The notes: generated by a model not told the origin, from the sequence alone. A stretch of DNA of 27,939 nt from a virus (IMGVR_UViG_3300011115_000060:1-27939), one strand, 5' to 3'; positions 17,068 to 23,576 are shown, numbered from the stretch's first letter. Numbers and translations are program-made.

Positions 17068-18317
17068 TGTCATATAATGGTTCAGGCACATTCGTCATCA
17101 ACTCTGCTGGCACACCGTACGTCAGCGGCACAGTCATAAGCTCAACCGCAGCCAATGCGCTAAACTCTGACCTAGCGACTGGGCTGACCACTGCCATCAC
17201 TAAAGATGGCCAGACTACACCCACGGCTAACATACCGTTGGGTGGATTTAAGATAACAAATTTAGGCGCAGGTACTGTCGCAAGCGACGCAGCTAGACTA
17301 AGTCAGGTGCAGAACTCCACCACAACCACGCTAATATCTATTACAGGCACTGACACGATAACTGGCACAGTCTCGCCTACGCTAACAGCCTATGCCATTG
17401 GGCAGGTATTTAGCTTCGTTGTAGCTGCCACAAACACGGGCGCAGTTACCCTAAACATCAACAGTCTTGGTGCTACAGCCGTAACTCGCACTGGCGCAGT
17501 TGCACTAGTCGCTGGCGATATGGTTACAGGCCAAGTTGCCATTGTCGAATATGACGGAACACGCTTTCAGCTCATCAACGGCAACAGTTTTACCAACCTG
17601 AAGGCATCTGGAACGATGGGTGTCACTGGTGCTACTACTTTATCCAGCACCCTTTCAACGAGTGGCGATGCGACTATAGCCGGACACACAGTCGGACGCG
17701 GTGCAGGTGATATCAGCAGCAACTTGGTTGTTGGTTCTGGATCATTGACGTCTACAACCGCTGGGAGCAACAACAACACAGTGATCGGAGCTTCTTCCGG
17801 CACTAATCTTACGACCGGAAGTGGAAACGTGCTTATTGGAGGAAGCAACTCTGCGTCAAGCGCAACAGTAAATTACGAAACCGTGATTGGCTTTGCGGGT
17901 ACAGGGAAGGGCACGACTACGTTTTTCGCTTGCACCAATGGCGGTGGCGCGTACCAGAGCAACAACGCCACAACTTGGACTCAAACATCTGACAGACGCC
18001 TGAAGAAAAATATTGTAGACAACACGGTTGGCTTAAATAAAATTACGGCTTTGCAAATCAGGAATTTTGAGTATCGTTTGCCCGAAGAAGTCGAGGAATT
18101 AGACGGGCATTGCGCGATTGATGTTAAAGGAATTCAGCTCGGTGTTATTTCGCAAGAAATCCAACAAATACTTCCAGACTGCGTTAAAACAGAATCGACA
18201 GGTGTTATGTCCGTTGATAGCACAAACCTAACTTTTTATTTGGTCAACGCGGTGAAAGAATTGAAGTTAATTATTGACGCACAAACTGCTCGTATAACAG
18301 CACTGGAAAAAGCGTAA
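17067..18317 (+). CDS. Tail fibre with C-terminal S74 self-cleaving chaperone domain
   Basis: A 416-residue receptor-binding protein. The N-terminus has SGTVISSTAANALNSDLATG, then PLGGFKITNLGAGT and a beta-rich fibre shaft, a common attachment end of podovirus fibres. From about residue 309, SDRRLKKNI, IRNFEYRL, IQLGVISQEIQQILP and a terminal helix (LVNAVKELKLIIDAQTARI) form the intramolecular chaperone / peptidase S74 domain. In this family the domain helps the fibre trimerise and then cuts itself off at a conserved serine near the domain's start; here SDRRLKKNI contains the expected Ser-Asp. It is followed by the lysis cassette with TAATG overlap. Confidence 0.85.
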   Translation: MSYNGSGTFVINSAGTPYVSGTVISSTAANALNSDLATGLTTAITKDGQTTPTANIPLGGFKITNLGAGTVASDAARLSQVQNSTTTTLISITGTDTITGTVSPTLTAYAIGQVFSFVVAATNTGAVTLNINSLGATAVTRTGAVALVAGDMVTGQVAIVEYDGTRFQLINGNSFTNLKASGTMGVTGATTLSSTLSTSGDATIAGHTVGRGAGDISSNLVVGSGSLTSTTAGSNNNTVIGASSGTNLTTGSGNVLIGGSNSASSATVNYETVIGFAGTGKGTTTFFACTNGGGAYQSNNATTWTQTSDRRLKKNIVDNTVGLNKITALQIRNFEYRLPEEVEELDGHCAIDVKGIQLGVISQEIQQILPDCVKTESTGVMSVDSTNLTFYLVNAVKELKLIIDAQTARITALEKA

Positions 18318-18541
18318 TGGACATCAACATTGGCTTGATATTTAACATTTTCATAACCTTAGTTTTAATGCCATTTGGCTGGTTTTTACGCTCGCTCGCA
18401 GGTGAATTAAAGGACGTAACACGGTTGGTCTACGAGACGCGAGAACGGTACGTCAGCAAAGATGACTTGAAGCACGATATGGACAGGCTTGTTGAGATGA
18501 TGATCCGAATGGAAGACAAAATTGACAGGATAAGCAAATGA
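18317..18541 (+). CDS. Small membrane protein with coiled coil (lysis-region)
   Basis: A 74-residue protein starting at an ATG overlapping the fibre stop. One N-terminal membrane helix (IGLIFNIFITLVLMPFGWFL) is followed by a charged helix, DDLKHDMDRLVEMMIRMEDK, likely a coiled coil. Similar small proteins appear next to holins in phage lysis cassettes and may act as a holin partner or antiholin. No spanin features, such as a lipobox, are present. Function uncertain. Confidence 0.62.
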   Translation: MDINIGLIFNIFITLVLMPFGWFLRSLAGELKDVTRLVYETRERYVSKDDLKHDMDRLVEMMIRMEDKIDRISK

Positions 18542-19074
18542 AAATATTAATATTGGTTATTGCATTTTATTCGTTTAACTCATTTGCCGAAAGCACAGTA
18601 AAAGTCTGCGTCGGTGAATACGCTTTGTGTGCTGCATCGCCTACTATCAAGACTGGTAAAGTTATGTATGTCGGTGATGTAGCATTTGACGAGGGCGTGT
18701 CAGTGTGTCCAGTTTTAACGGGTGCAAGTCTGGCAGACATGAGTTTGATGGCTGGCTCATGTGACGCACCAGAAGGACAGGTATGGTCATTATTCTCGCC
18801 ACAGTCTGAGTTTCCACAAGCACCAACTTGGGAAGTCAAGCCTGCTGCAATTAGAACGTTTGTGACTACTGATAAAAAAGGCGGTGGCATGAGCAATATG
18901 TGGAGTTTTCCGTGCGTAGTACGCAAGCATAAAATTAATGGCGTGAAATTAGCAGACTGTCACGGTCCGATGAACGAGTCACCGAAGAATTCACAGCCTG
19001 TCGGTGTAGGTATAAGCATTATCACGCAAGCACCAGAAGGCGCACTTAATCCTGTCGGTGGCGATCTAAAGTGA
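18538..19074 (+). CDS. Secreted cysteine-containing protein of unknown function
   Basis: A 178-residue protein whose ATG overlaps the previous stop (ATGA). The first 17 residues (MKILILVIAFYSFNSFA) form a signal peptide with cleavage likely after SFA. The mature part has several cysteines (VCVGEYALCAA, VCPVLTG, GSCDAPEG, FPCVVRK, ADCHGP) that could pair into disulfides in the periplasm. No catalytic motif is seen. Placement in the lysis block suggests an envelope role or a phage-encoded secreted factor. No family is recognised. Confidence 0.55.
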   Translation: MKILILVIAFYSFNSFAESTVKVCVGEYALCAASPTIKTGKVMYVGDVAFDEGVSVCPVLTGASLADMSLMAGSCDAPEGQVWSLFSPQSEFPQAPTWEVKPAAIRTFVTTDKKGGGMSNMWSFPCVVRKHKINGVKLADCHGPMNESPKNSQPVGVGISIITQAPEGALNPVGGDLK

Positions 19075-19289
19075 TGGACGATAAGCAGTTGTCGGCTAGG
19101 GTAACGCTGGTGGCTTGCTACACGCTTTCAGTAATTTTATTGTCGATGGTTTTTGTGTTTTTAATGGGTTTTTTCAATGAAAGCATAGATAATAACCAAC
19201 TTTTTGCAATAGTCGGACCGGCATTTCAGACCATTGTTGGCGGGTTTATAGGTCTAATCACAGGCATTAAAATAGGGTTAAACAAATGA
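19074..19289 (+). CDS. Two-helix membrane protein (possible holin or antiholin)
   Basis: A 71-residue protein beginning at ATG 19074 inside the previous stop (TGATG); a GTG at 19071 is a weaker alternative. There are two membrane helices: LVACYTLSVILLSMVFVFLM, and one in the second half running from FAIVGPAFQTIVGGF to LITGIKIGL. The layout (short N-terminal charged start, two TM, no domain) is that of a small holin or antiholin. It is followed by the 3TM holin gene with ATGA overlap, so one of the two may control the other. Confidence 0.62.
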   Translation: MDDKQLSARVTLVACYTLSVILLSMVFVFLMGFFNESIDNNQLFAIVGPAFQTIVGGFIGLITGIKIGLNK

Positions 19290-19690
19290 TATTGGACGCG
19301 CTATTGAATGTAGGCGGGAAACTGATAGACAAGCTAATCCCAGACCCGCAAGCAAAGGCTGCAGCACAACTGGAACTGGCGAAACTTGCCCAGACAGGTG
19401 AACTGGCTGCGATGGCCAGCGAAACCAAGCTGTACGAGCTTGAGCAGGGCAACGTGACAGACCGGCATAAGTCGGACATGAATTCTGATAGCTGGCTGTC
19501 AAAGAATATTCGTCCAGCAACACTGATATTCATCATGTCAGCTTTTCTCATATTTGCCATTATGTCAGCTTGTGGCGTAGGAGTGGACCAGCAATATAAT
19601 TCTATCCTTAGCCAGATATTCATGCTGTCGCTTAGTTTCTACTTCGGTGGCCGCACTATTGAGAAGCTGGCAGAAAGCAGAAAGAAATGA
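19286..19690 (+). CDS. Holin of the 3TM family
   Basis: A 134-residue protein. The N-terminal half is amphipathic and Ala/Leu/Glu-rich (LIPDPQAKAAAQLELAKLAQ). The C-terminal half carries KSDMNSDSWLSKNIRPATL and then membrane helices LIFIMSAFLIFAIMSA and QIFMLSLSFYFGGRTIE. This layout, with DSWLSKNIRPA before the membrane region, is the signature of the 3TM phage holin family. It makes membrane lesions at the end of infection so that the endolysin reaches the cell wall. The ATG overlaps the previous stop, and the next small gene overlaps its stop. Confidence 0.82.
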   Translation: MILDALLNVGGKLIDKLIPDPQAKAAAQLELAKLAQTGELAAMASETKLYELEQGNVTDRHKSDMNSDSWLSKNIRPATLIFIMSAFLIFAIMSACGVGVDQQYNSILSQIFMLSLSFYFGGRTIEKLAESRKK

Positions 19691-19767
19691 ACAGCGAAAA
19701 TATTATTTATGCACTAGTCCTGTCCATGTGCATTAATTTAGTATTTTTTATTGCTTTGTGTCTTTAA
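19687..19767 (+). CDS. 26-residue single-helix membrane peptide between holin and endolysin
   Basis: A short ORF starting at an ATG overlapping the holin stop (ATGA). The peptide starts MNSENIIYA, and the remainder (LVLSMCINLVFFIALCL) is one hydrophobic membrane helix. The tight coupling to the holin gene and one-base gap to the endolysin start argue for real translation. No family recognised; it may be a lysis modulator. Confidence 0.5.
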   Translation: MNSENIIYALVLSMCINLVFFIALCL

Positions 19768-19768
19768 A

Positions 19769-20230
19769 ATGCTGACTAAAAACTTCACCCTAGCTGAATT
19801 GACTTTTAGCCAGATGGCCAATGACTGTAAACTTGACAACACGCCTGACGCATTGACAACAGAGAATTTAAAGCTGTTGTGTGAGAACATCTTACAGCCT
19901 ATCCGTGACCACTACGGCAAACCAGTCAAAGTAAATTCAGGTTATCGGTCAGCAGAAGTAAACTCCCTAGTCCGCGGCAGTAGTGTCTCGGACCATGTTT
20001 TCGGATGTGCGGCTGACATCGAAATACAGGGCTCTACTAACGTAGAGTTAGCCGTGTGGATAAAAGAAAACCTGAAATTTAGCCAGTGCATATTGGAATT
20101 CTATACGCCTGGACAACCATCATCCGGCTGGGTACACGTGAGTTACAAACCGCAAAACCTGAAATGCCAGACCCTAACTGCATCGAAGACTGGTGGGAAA
20201 ACCCACTATCAGACCGGTATCATCGCTTAA
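19769..20230 (+). CDS. M15-family endolysin (peptidoglycan peptidase)
   Basis: A 153-residue protein. The frame is open from 19751, but ATG 19769 (MLTKNFTLAELTFS) gives the standard N-terminus of the peptidase M15A / DUF882-like family. Zinc-binding motifs are present: SDHVFGCAADIE supplies the first His and an Asp near residues 75-82, and VHVSYKP near residue 122 supplies the last His. GKPVKVNSGYRSAEVNSLVRG is the conserved loop before them. It cuts the peptide cross-links of peptidoglycan. There is no signal peptide, so it needs the holin upstream to escape. Confidence 0.87.
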   Translation: MLTKNFTLAELTFSQMANDCKLDNTPDALTTENLKLLCENILQPIRDHYGKPVKVNSGYRSAEVNSLVRGSSVSDHVFGCAADIEIQGSTNVELAVWIKENLKFSQCILEFYTPGQPSSGWVHVSYKPQNLKCQTLTASKTGGKTHYQTGIIA

Positions 20231-20353
20231 ATATCCATTCTAAGGCTGTTATTCATCGTTTCTAGCGTAGTTTATGCCTGTACCAGTACATAGGTAGCGG
20301 GTACGCTCGTATTGTCTCGATATGTAGCTATAAAAATAAAAGTAAATAATTAG

Positions 20354-20381
20354 TTGACAACAGTACGTTTACTATTATTAT
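20354..20381 (+). promoter_or_regulatory. Strong sigma70-type promoter for the early block
   Basis: TTGACA (20354-20359) and TATTAT (20376-20381) are separated by 16 bases, near-consensus for a bacterial housekeeping sigma factor. It lies in the 189-bp gap after the endolysin and 38 bp before ATG 20420. I see no clear terminator in the gap, but it has several GTAC dyad halves (for example TGTACCAGTACA at 20279-20290). Confidence 0.72.
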
Positions 20382-20419
20382 GGATACAAGTTAATCACAA
20401 AAGGGAATAAAAAAAGACA

Positions 20420-20701
20420 ATGAAATACGCAGACAGACTGCTTGCACTGATAGCAAGCAAAACAAACCTTGATCCGCAGTCACTGCGGGACGAGGTTATT
20501 ACTCGTTTTTTTGAAGTGCTTGACGATGAAGGAAGTATATTCATCGACAGCATTTTGAAGTTTCGGGAAAACTCCGCAGTCCTAGCAGCCATTGTTATTG
20601 CTCGGCTGGAGGAAAAAGTTGAAGAAGTTGTCAACGATGAAGAAAGTCTTGAAATGACGCTGGAAGAAGAATCTGCTGAAAAGCGGAGGATAAGCCATTG
20701 A
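20420..20701 (+). CDS. Small acidic early protein, unknown function
   Basis: A 93-residue protein, first gene after the promoter. AAGGGA at 20401-20406 is a recognisable SD but with unusually long spacing to ATG 20420. The C-terminal half is strongly acidic and helical (RLEEKVEEVVNDEESLEMTL). No domain is recognised. Early position and acidity are typical of small host-takeover or DNA-mimic proteins, which is only a guess. Confidence 0.6.
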   Translation: MKYADRLLALIASKTNLDPQSLRDEVITRFFEVLDDEGSIFIDSILKFRENSAVLAAIVIARLEEKVEEVVNDEESLEMTLEEESAEKRRISH

Positions 20702-20823
20702 GCGACTTCTGGTGGCAAGTTGCCGAGCAAGAGCAACAGCAGCAAGAATTCGAGATGACACAAGAGCAGCAGGAACTTGAGCTGATTGAGTTTCATAAGT
20801 GGCTTGATGAAATTGGGATGTAG
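20698..20823 (+). CDS. 41-residue Gln/Glu-rich small protein with TTG start
   Basis: A small ORF starting at TTG 20698, which overlaps the previous stop (TTGA). GGAGG at 20685-20689 lies eight bases upstream, a near-perfect SD, and is the reason for this start. The peptide reads SDFWWQVAEQEQQQQEFEMT, then an amphipathic Gln/Glu helix, and ends HKWLDEIGM. The second promoter and the leader RNA begin right at its end. Function unknown. Confidence 0.6.
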   Translation: MSDFWWQVAEQEQQQQEFEMTQEQQELELIEFHKWLDEIGM

Positions 20824-20831
20824 TGTATAAT
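20804..20831 (+). promoter_or_regulatory. Sigma70-type promoter before the structured leader
   Basis: TTGATG (20804-20809) and a perfect TATAAT (20826-20831) are separated by 16 bases. Transcription would start near 20838, exactly where the folded leader RNA begins. The promoter overlaps the end of the 41-residue gene. Confidence 0.68.
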
Positions 20832-20837
20832 TAAAAC

Positions 20838-20890
20838 CGGCAGGACAGCCTACGGTTTCTGGTGCTCAATCCACCGGATTACTGCCACTT
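20838..20890 (+). ncRNA. Leader RNA resembling the C4 antisense RNA of phage P1
   Basis: This folded leader forms a three-way junction by hand pairing. The outer stem is GGCAG (20839-20843) with CTGCC (20882-20886). Hairpin A is AGCC (20847-20850) with GGTT (20854-20857) around TAC. Hairpin B is CTGGTG (20859-20864) with CACCGG (20872-20877) around the 7-nt loop CTCAATC (20865-20871). That loop is exactly complementary to GATTGAG (20899-20905), which runs into the ribosome-binding site of the following 13-codon ORF. A promoter sits just upstream. This is the layout of C4 RNA, which in P1/P7 silences icd/ant translation by pairing near the icd ribosome-binding site. The family assignment is by structure and context and needs a covariance search. 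Confidence 0.65.
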
Positions 20891-20892
20891 TT

Positions 20893-20910
20893 AAACCTGA
20901 TTGAGAGGTG
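20893..20910 (+). promoter_or_regulatory. Target site of the leader loop, overlapping the ribosome-binding site
   Basis: AAACC (20893-20897) and GATTGAG (20899-20905) are complementary to GGTTT (20854-20858) and to loop CTCAATC (20865-20871) of the leader. GAGAGGTG (20903-20910) is the SD for ATG 20914. Pairing would block initiation on the small ORF and, through overlap, on the DUF1376 gene. Confidence 0.6.
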
Positions 20911-20913
20911 TCT

Positions 20914-20955
20914 ATGAACAAAAACTTCCACATTGGAGTATTCCATCATGGCTAA
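20914..20955 (+). CDS. 13-residue leader peptide overlapping the replication gene
   Basis: ATG 20914 with SD GAGAGGTG gives MNKNFHIGVFHHG and stops at TAA 20953-20955, a few bases past the ATG of the DUF1376 gene (20948). Ribosomes finishing this peptide would be at the next start, so translation of the two is likely coupled. The arrangement parallels the icd ORF ahead of ant in phage P1. Small size limits certainty. Confidence 0.5.
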   Translation: MNKNFHIGVFHHG

Positions 20956-21775
20956 ATGCGATGTATGGATGCCACTTTATATTGGCGATTACCTGTCCAA
21001 TACGTCAAGGCTGACAACAGAACAGCATGGCGCATACCTGCTTTTAATTATGGACTACTGGGTTAACGGCCGTCTGCCTGACGATGATGCAGCCCTGGCT
21101 AACATAACAAAACTTGCGTTCGACCGTTGGTTGGTACTTAGACCAACAATAATAAAGTATTTTGATACGCAAAACGGTGAATTAATCCAGAACAGAATTG
21201 AGTCTGAAAAGGGAAAGGCAGAGTATCTTTCTAAGGTTAGGTCTGTTGCAGGAAGCAAAGGTGGTAGCAAAACTCAAGCAAATGCTCAAGCAAATGCTCA
21301 AGCAAACGAGCAGCACGGATTAACACCTTCACAATCACCTTCACCTTCACCTTTACCACCACAGTTACCATCACCACCACAGCCACCTAGTTCCGACAAG
21401 CCTACGGCATTGCCGGTTGAAAAAAAATACTATAAGTCAGCAGAAACTTTTAAGGCATACAGTGCTGCATACGAAATTAGGTACAAAGCAAAGCCGGTTA
21501 GAAACACATCTGTTTCATCAAAGTTATGTCAATTTGTCGATAGAGTCGGAGTAGAAGAAGCGCCATTAATTGCTGCATATTTCGTTAGTCACAACAACGA
21601 GTGGTATGTAAAAAATGGCCATCAAGTTGGCGCATTGCTTCAAGATGCTGAAAAACTGCGAACAGAATGGGCAACAAATACACAAATAACTTCAACAAAA
21701 GCTAGCCAGTCAGACAAAAAACAATCAAACCTTAATGTTTTTCAGGAGGTAGCAAATGTCCTTAAACTTACTTAA
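20948..21775 (+). CDS. DUF1376-family replication protein
   Basis: A 275-residue protein. TTG 20933 could extend it by five codons, but ATG 20948 with GGAG (20935-20938) nine bases upstream is preferred. Residues 1-90 (MAKCDVWMPLYIGDYLSNTS, then LTTEQHGAYLLLIMDYWVNG) are the DUF1376 domain, a winged-helix-like region of phage replication initiator and primosome proteins. A low-complexity linker (QANAQANAQANEQ, then a Ser/Pro-rich stretch) joins it to a C-terminal domain with WYVKNGHQVGALLQDAEKLR. It probably starts phage DNA replication or loads helicase, with the partner encoded next. Its translation seems to be controlled by the upstream leader. Confidence 0.82.
   Translation: MAKCDVWMPLYIGDYLSNTSRLTTEQHGAYLLLIMDYWVNGRLPDDDAALANITKLAFDRWLVLRPTIIKYFDTQNGELIQNRIESEKGKAEYLSKVRSVAGSKGGSKTQANAQANAQANEQHGLTPSQSPSPSPLPPQLPSPPQPPSSDKPTALPVEKKYYKSAETFKAYSAAYEIRYKAKPVRNTSVSSKLCQFVDRVGVEEAPLIAAYFVSHNNEWYVKNGHQVGALLQDAEKLRTEWATNTQITSTKASQSDKKQSNLNVFQEVANVLKLT
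21273..21308 (+). repeat. Three 12-bp direct repeats in the replication gene
   Basis: CTCAAGCAAATG occurs at 21273-21284 and 21285-21296, and as CTCAAGCAAACG at 21297-21308. They encode the QANAQAN linker. A run of ccttcac/ccacca units follows. Direct repeats inside a replication initiator gene recall the lambda O gene, whose iterons form the origin. Confidence 0.8.
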
Positions 21776-22424
21776 AGCACTAACAATTACTGCTGAATTA
21801 ACTGGTACAGAATTATCAAAAGACGCTGTTTTGGTCATGTTAGATGACTTAAATGGATACCCAGAGGAACAAGTGATTACAGCTTTGTCACGTTGCCGAA
21901 AGGAAGTTAGGAATAGGGTTACTTTGGCTGACATCATTGCCAGGATAGATGATGGAAGGCCTGGCGTTGAAAAAGCATGGAGCATGATACCAAAAGACGA
22001 GGATAGATCATGCCTATGGACTGACGAAATGCGAGAAGCATTTGGAGCAGCTTCACCATTAATGAACGATGGAGACATGATTGGTGGAAGAATGGCGTTT
22101 AAGGAAACTTATGAAAAGCTGTGTATGAAGGCAAGGGACGAGAAAAAGATTATAAATTGGACTGTTTCTTTTGGACATGACCCTAAAGCCAGAGAAGATG
22201 CAGTGCTTGCAGGCGTTAGAAATAAACTAATAACTGTTGATAGGGCAATGTATTTATTACCAAGCTCGGATGCAGTTATGAACTTAAAACAATATAACGC
22301 ACCAATGTTAGAAAACTTGGATAGGATTAAACAGATAGTTTCTGTTAAACCGACACAAACAGAACCAGTGGAACACGTTGACGAATCGGTGCTGATTGCG
22401 CGAGTAAAGGCGATATTGAAATGA
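21756..22424 (+). CDS. Replication-module protein, helicase-loader-like position
   Basis: A 222-residue protein with a perfect SD (AGGAGGT, 21744-21750), overlapping the end of the DUF1376 gene by 20 bases. The pattern LTGTELSKDAVLVMLDDLNG, QVITALSRCRKEVRNRVTLA, RIDDGRPGVEKAWSMIPKDE and WTVSFGHDPKAREDAV is a conserved phage family that accompanies DUF1376 genes. It has no ATPase motif. It likely acts as an accessory in replication initiation; the exact task is unknown. The next gene overlaps its stop by four bases. Confidence 0.68.
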   Translation: MSLNLLKALTITAELTGTELSKDAVLVMLDDLNGYPEEQVITALSRCRKEVRNRVTLADIIARIDDGRPGVEKAWSMIPKDEDRSCLWTDEMREAFGAASPLMNDGDMIGGRMAFKETYEKLCMKARDEKKIINWTVSFGHDPKAREDAVLAGVRNKLITVDRAMYLLPSSDAVMNLKQYNAPMLENLDRIKQIVSVKPTQTEPVEHVDESVLIARVKAILK

Positions 22425-22732
22425 AAGTTGAACTGTATAAAACCATAGACGGACTGGTTTATAAGTTGTGCAGTGGCAGTTATGGCTGTGGAGAATACCT
22501 GCCTACAACTGATTATTTAAGCTACAAAACAAAGCAAGGAATCACAAAGCACTTGGCAAAATGCTATGAGTGCAGAATCAAGTATATGCACGACTGGAGC
22601 ATAAATATACCGAGAAAGCAACGAGAATGTTACACAAAAGAAAATATAAATAAATTAGACTATGGTGTGCTTGTTTACCCTGTAAAACGTGGTAATGTAA
22701 ACAAAGTGTTTACTGGTATGTTTGGTTCATAA
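22421..22732 (+). CDS. Small cysteine-containing early protein
   Basis: A 103-residue basic protein starting at an ATG overlapping the previous stop (ATGA). Cysteines at LCSGSYGCGEYLP and LAKCYECRIK (two CxxC-type pairs, roughly residues 17-23 and 48-51) could bind zinc, in the way of small phage HNH-like or zinc-ribbon proteins. No HNH catalytic His is seen. It may be a nucleic acid-binding protein; unknown. Confidence 0.6.
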   Translation: MKVELYKTIDGLVYKLCSGSYGCGEYLPTTDYLSYKTKQGITKHLAKCYECRIKYMHDWSINIPRKQRECYTKENINKLDYGVLVYPVKRGNVNKVFTGMFGS

Positions 22733-22744
22733 AGGGAGAATGTC

Positions 22745-22873
22745 ATGAGAGAATTATTTTTATGCATAGTAACAGCAGCAGTATTCGTTTATATAATTAT
22801 GCAGTGGTCACAGGGATGTGGCGAGCATTACATAGACAGCGAGGGAGTAAAACATGAATATTCTTGTAAGTAG
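22745..22873 (+). CDS. 42-residue single-pass membrane protein
   Basis: A small ORF with SD AAGGGAG (22731-22737) before ATG 22745. One N-terminal membrane helix (LFLCIVTAAVFVYIIMQW) precedes a short polar tail with CGEHYIDSEGVKHEYSCK. It ends just before a terminator. Function unknown; possibly a superinfection or envelope protein. Confidence 0.55.
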   Translation: MRELFLCIVTAAVFVYIIMQWSQGCGEHYIDSEGVKHEYSCK

Positions 22874-22916
22874 TGATATCATGCCCAGGCTGTTAATCCC
22901 TTTTCAGCGAGAAATT

Positions 22917-22949
22917 GGCAAGACGTATCATGCGTCTTGCCTTTTTTTT
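22917..22949 (+). terminator. Strong intrinsic terminator
   Basis: GGCAAGACG (22917-22925) pairs perfectly with CGTCTTGCC (22933-22941) around a 7-nt loop, followed by eight T residues. It ends 11 bp before the ATG at 22961, so it lies inside the leader of the next gene as well as ending the replication operon. Some control by read-through is likely. Confidence 0.88.
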
Positions 22950-22960
22950 AGTGAAAAATC

Positions 22961-23503
22961 ATGCTAATTGCAGACACACCGTACCAGCAAGTGTTGATTA
23001 GGAACGAGTTTTTCTACGACGAAAAGTCAGGACATGGCGAGTACACAAAAGCCGTAGTTTTTGGCTTTCGTGCTGAACCAGCCAGAGTACCAATGTTCCA
23101 GATTATGACTGAGCATGGAGCGCAGTGGGCAAGATGCCCTATCCACATGATAGTAACTAAACCCTGCGAACCGATGCCAGTTGATGTAGTGACATGGTGG
23201 GACAGCTACGGGTATCACTTTGCGGTCCATGAATTCACATTCCTGCGTGGTTTTAGCTGTACGGCACTGGGACGCGACAAAGTCATCCGCAAGGGCAACT
23301 ACCTTTTTACTATCGACTGGATGAAAGACGGGTACAGCGAAATACCAGACCAGCATAAATGCCATCATGTGATTGCGCTTGAGACAGGACAGTGGATAGC
23401 GTATCCAAATAACAGGTTAGTATGGAACGATGAGTCTTGGATTAAGCCAAATCCGCAAAAAGAATGGCGGTGTCCGACTAAGATATATTCAGCAGAATCG
23501 TAA
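22961..23503 (+). CDS. Conserved hypothetical phage protein
   Basis: A 180-residue protein. The N-terminus (ADTPYQQVLIRNEFFYDEKS, then HGEYTKAVVFGFRAEPAR) and the C-terminal part (GNYLFTIDWM, IPDQHKCHHVIALETGQWIA, YPNNRLVW) follow a pattern I know from conserved hypothetical proteins in diverse phages. No metal or catalytic motif can be named with confidence. The gene has no good SD and starts 11 bp after a terminator, an odd position. It may use a promoter further upstream or depend on anti-termination. Confidence 0.65.
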   Translation: MLIADTPYQQVLIRNEFFYDEKSGHGEYTKAVVFGFRAEPARVPMFQIMTEHGAQWARCPIHMIVTKPCEPMPVDVVTWWDSYGYHFAVHEFTFLRGFSCTALGRDKVIRKGNYLFTIDWMKDGYSEIPDQHKCHHVIALETGQWIAYPNNRLVWNDESWIKPNPQKEWRCPTKIYSAES

Positions 23504-23509
23504 AATAAT

Positions 23510-23540
23510 TGTTTACAATGGTAAACACTAAGTTTAATAT
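23510..23540 (+). promoter_or_regulatory. Promoter overlapping a perfect dyad (candidate operator)
   Basis: TGTTTAC (23510-23516) and GTAAACA (23521-23527) form a perfect 18-bp inverted repeat with a 4-bp spacer. TTTACA (23512-23517) and TAATAT (23535-23540) are separated by 17 bp and can serve as -35 and -10 boxes. A protein bound to the dyad would block the promoter of the ERF/exonuclease operon. Confidence 0.6.
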
Positions 23541-23576
23541 CAAGACTCAAAGAGTTTAATTTAAAAGGGAAAAACA

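Noticed and set aside
20838-20890. tRNA or tRNA-like element
   Set aside because: It has a three-way fold with a 7-nt loop like an anticodon arm, but no acceptor stem, T-loop consensus or CCA context.
22697-22713. GTAAAC-n5-GTTTAC as a separate operator
   Set aside because: It is inside the end of a coding region with no promoter nearby, and such AT-rich half sites are frequent here; kept only as a comparison with the 23510 dyad.
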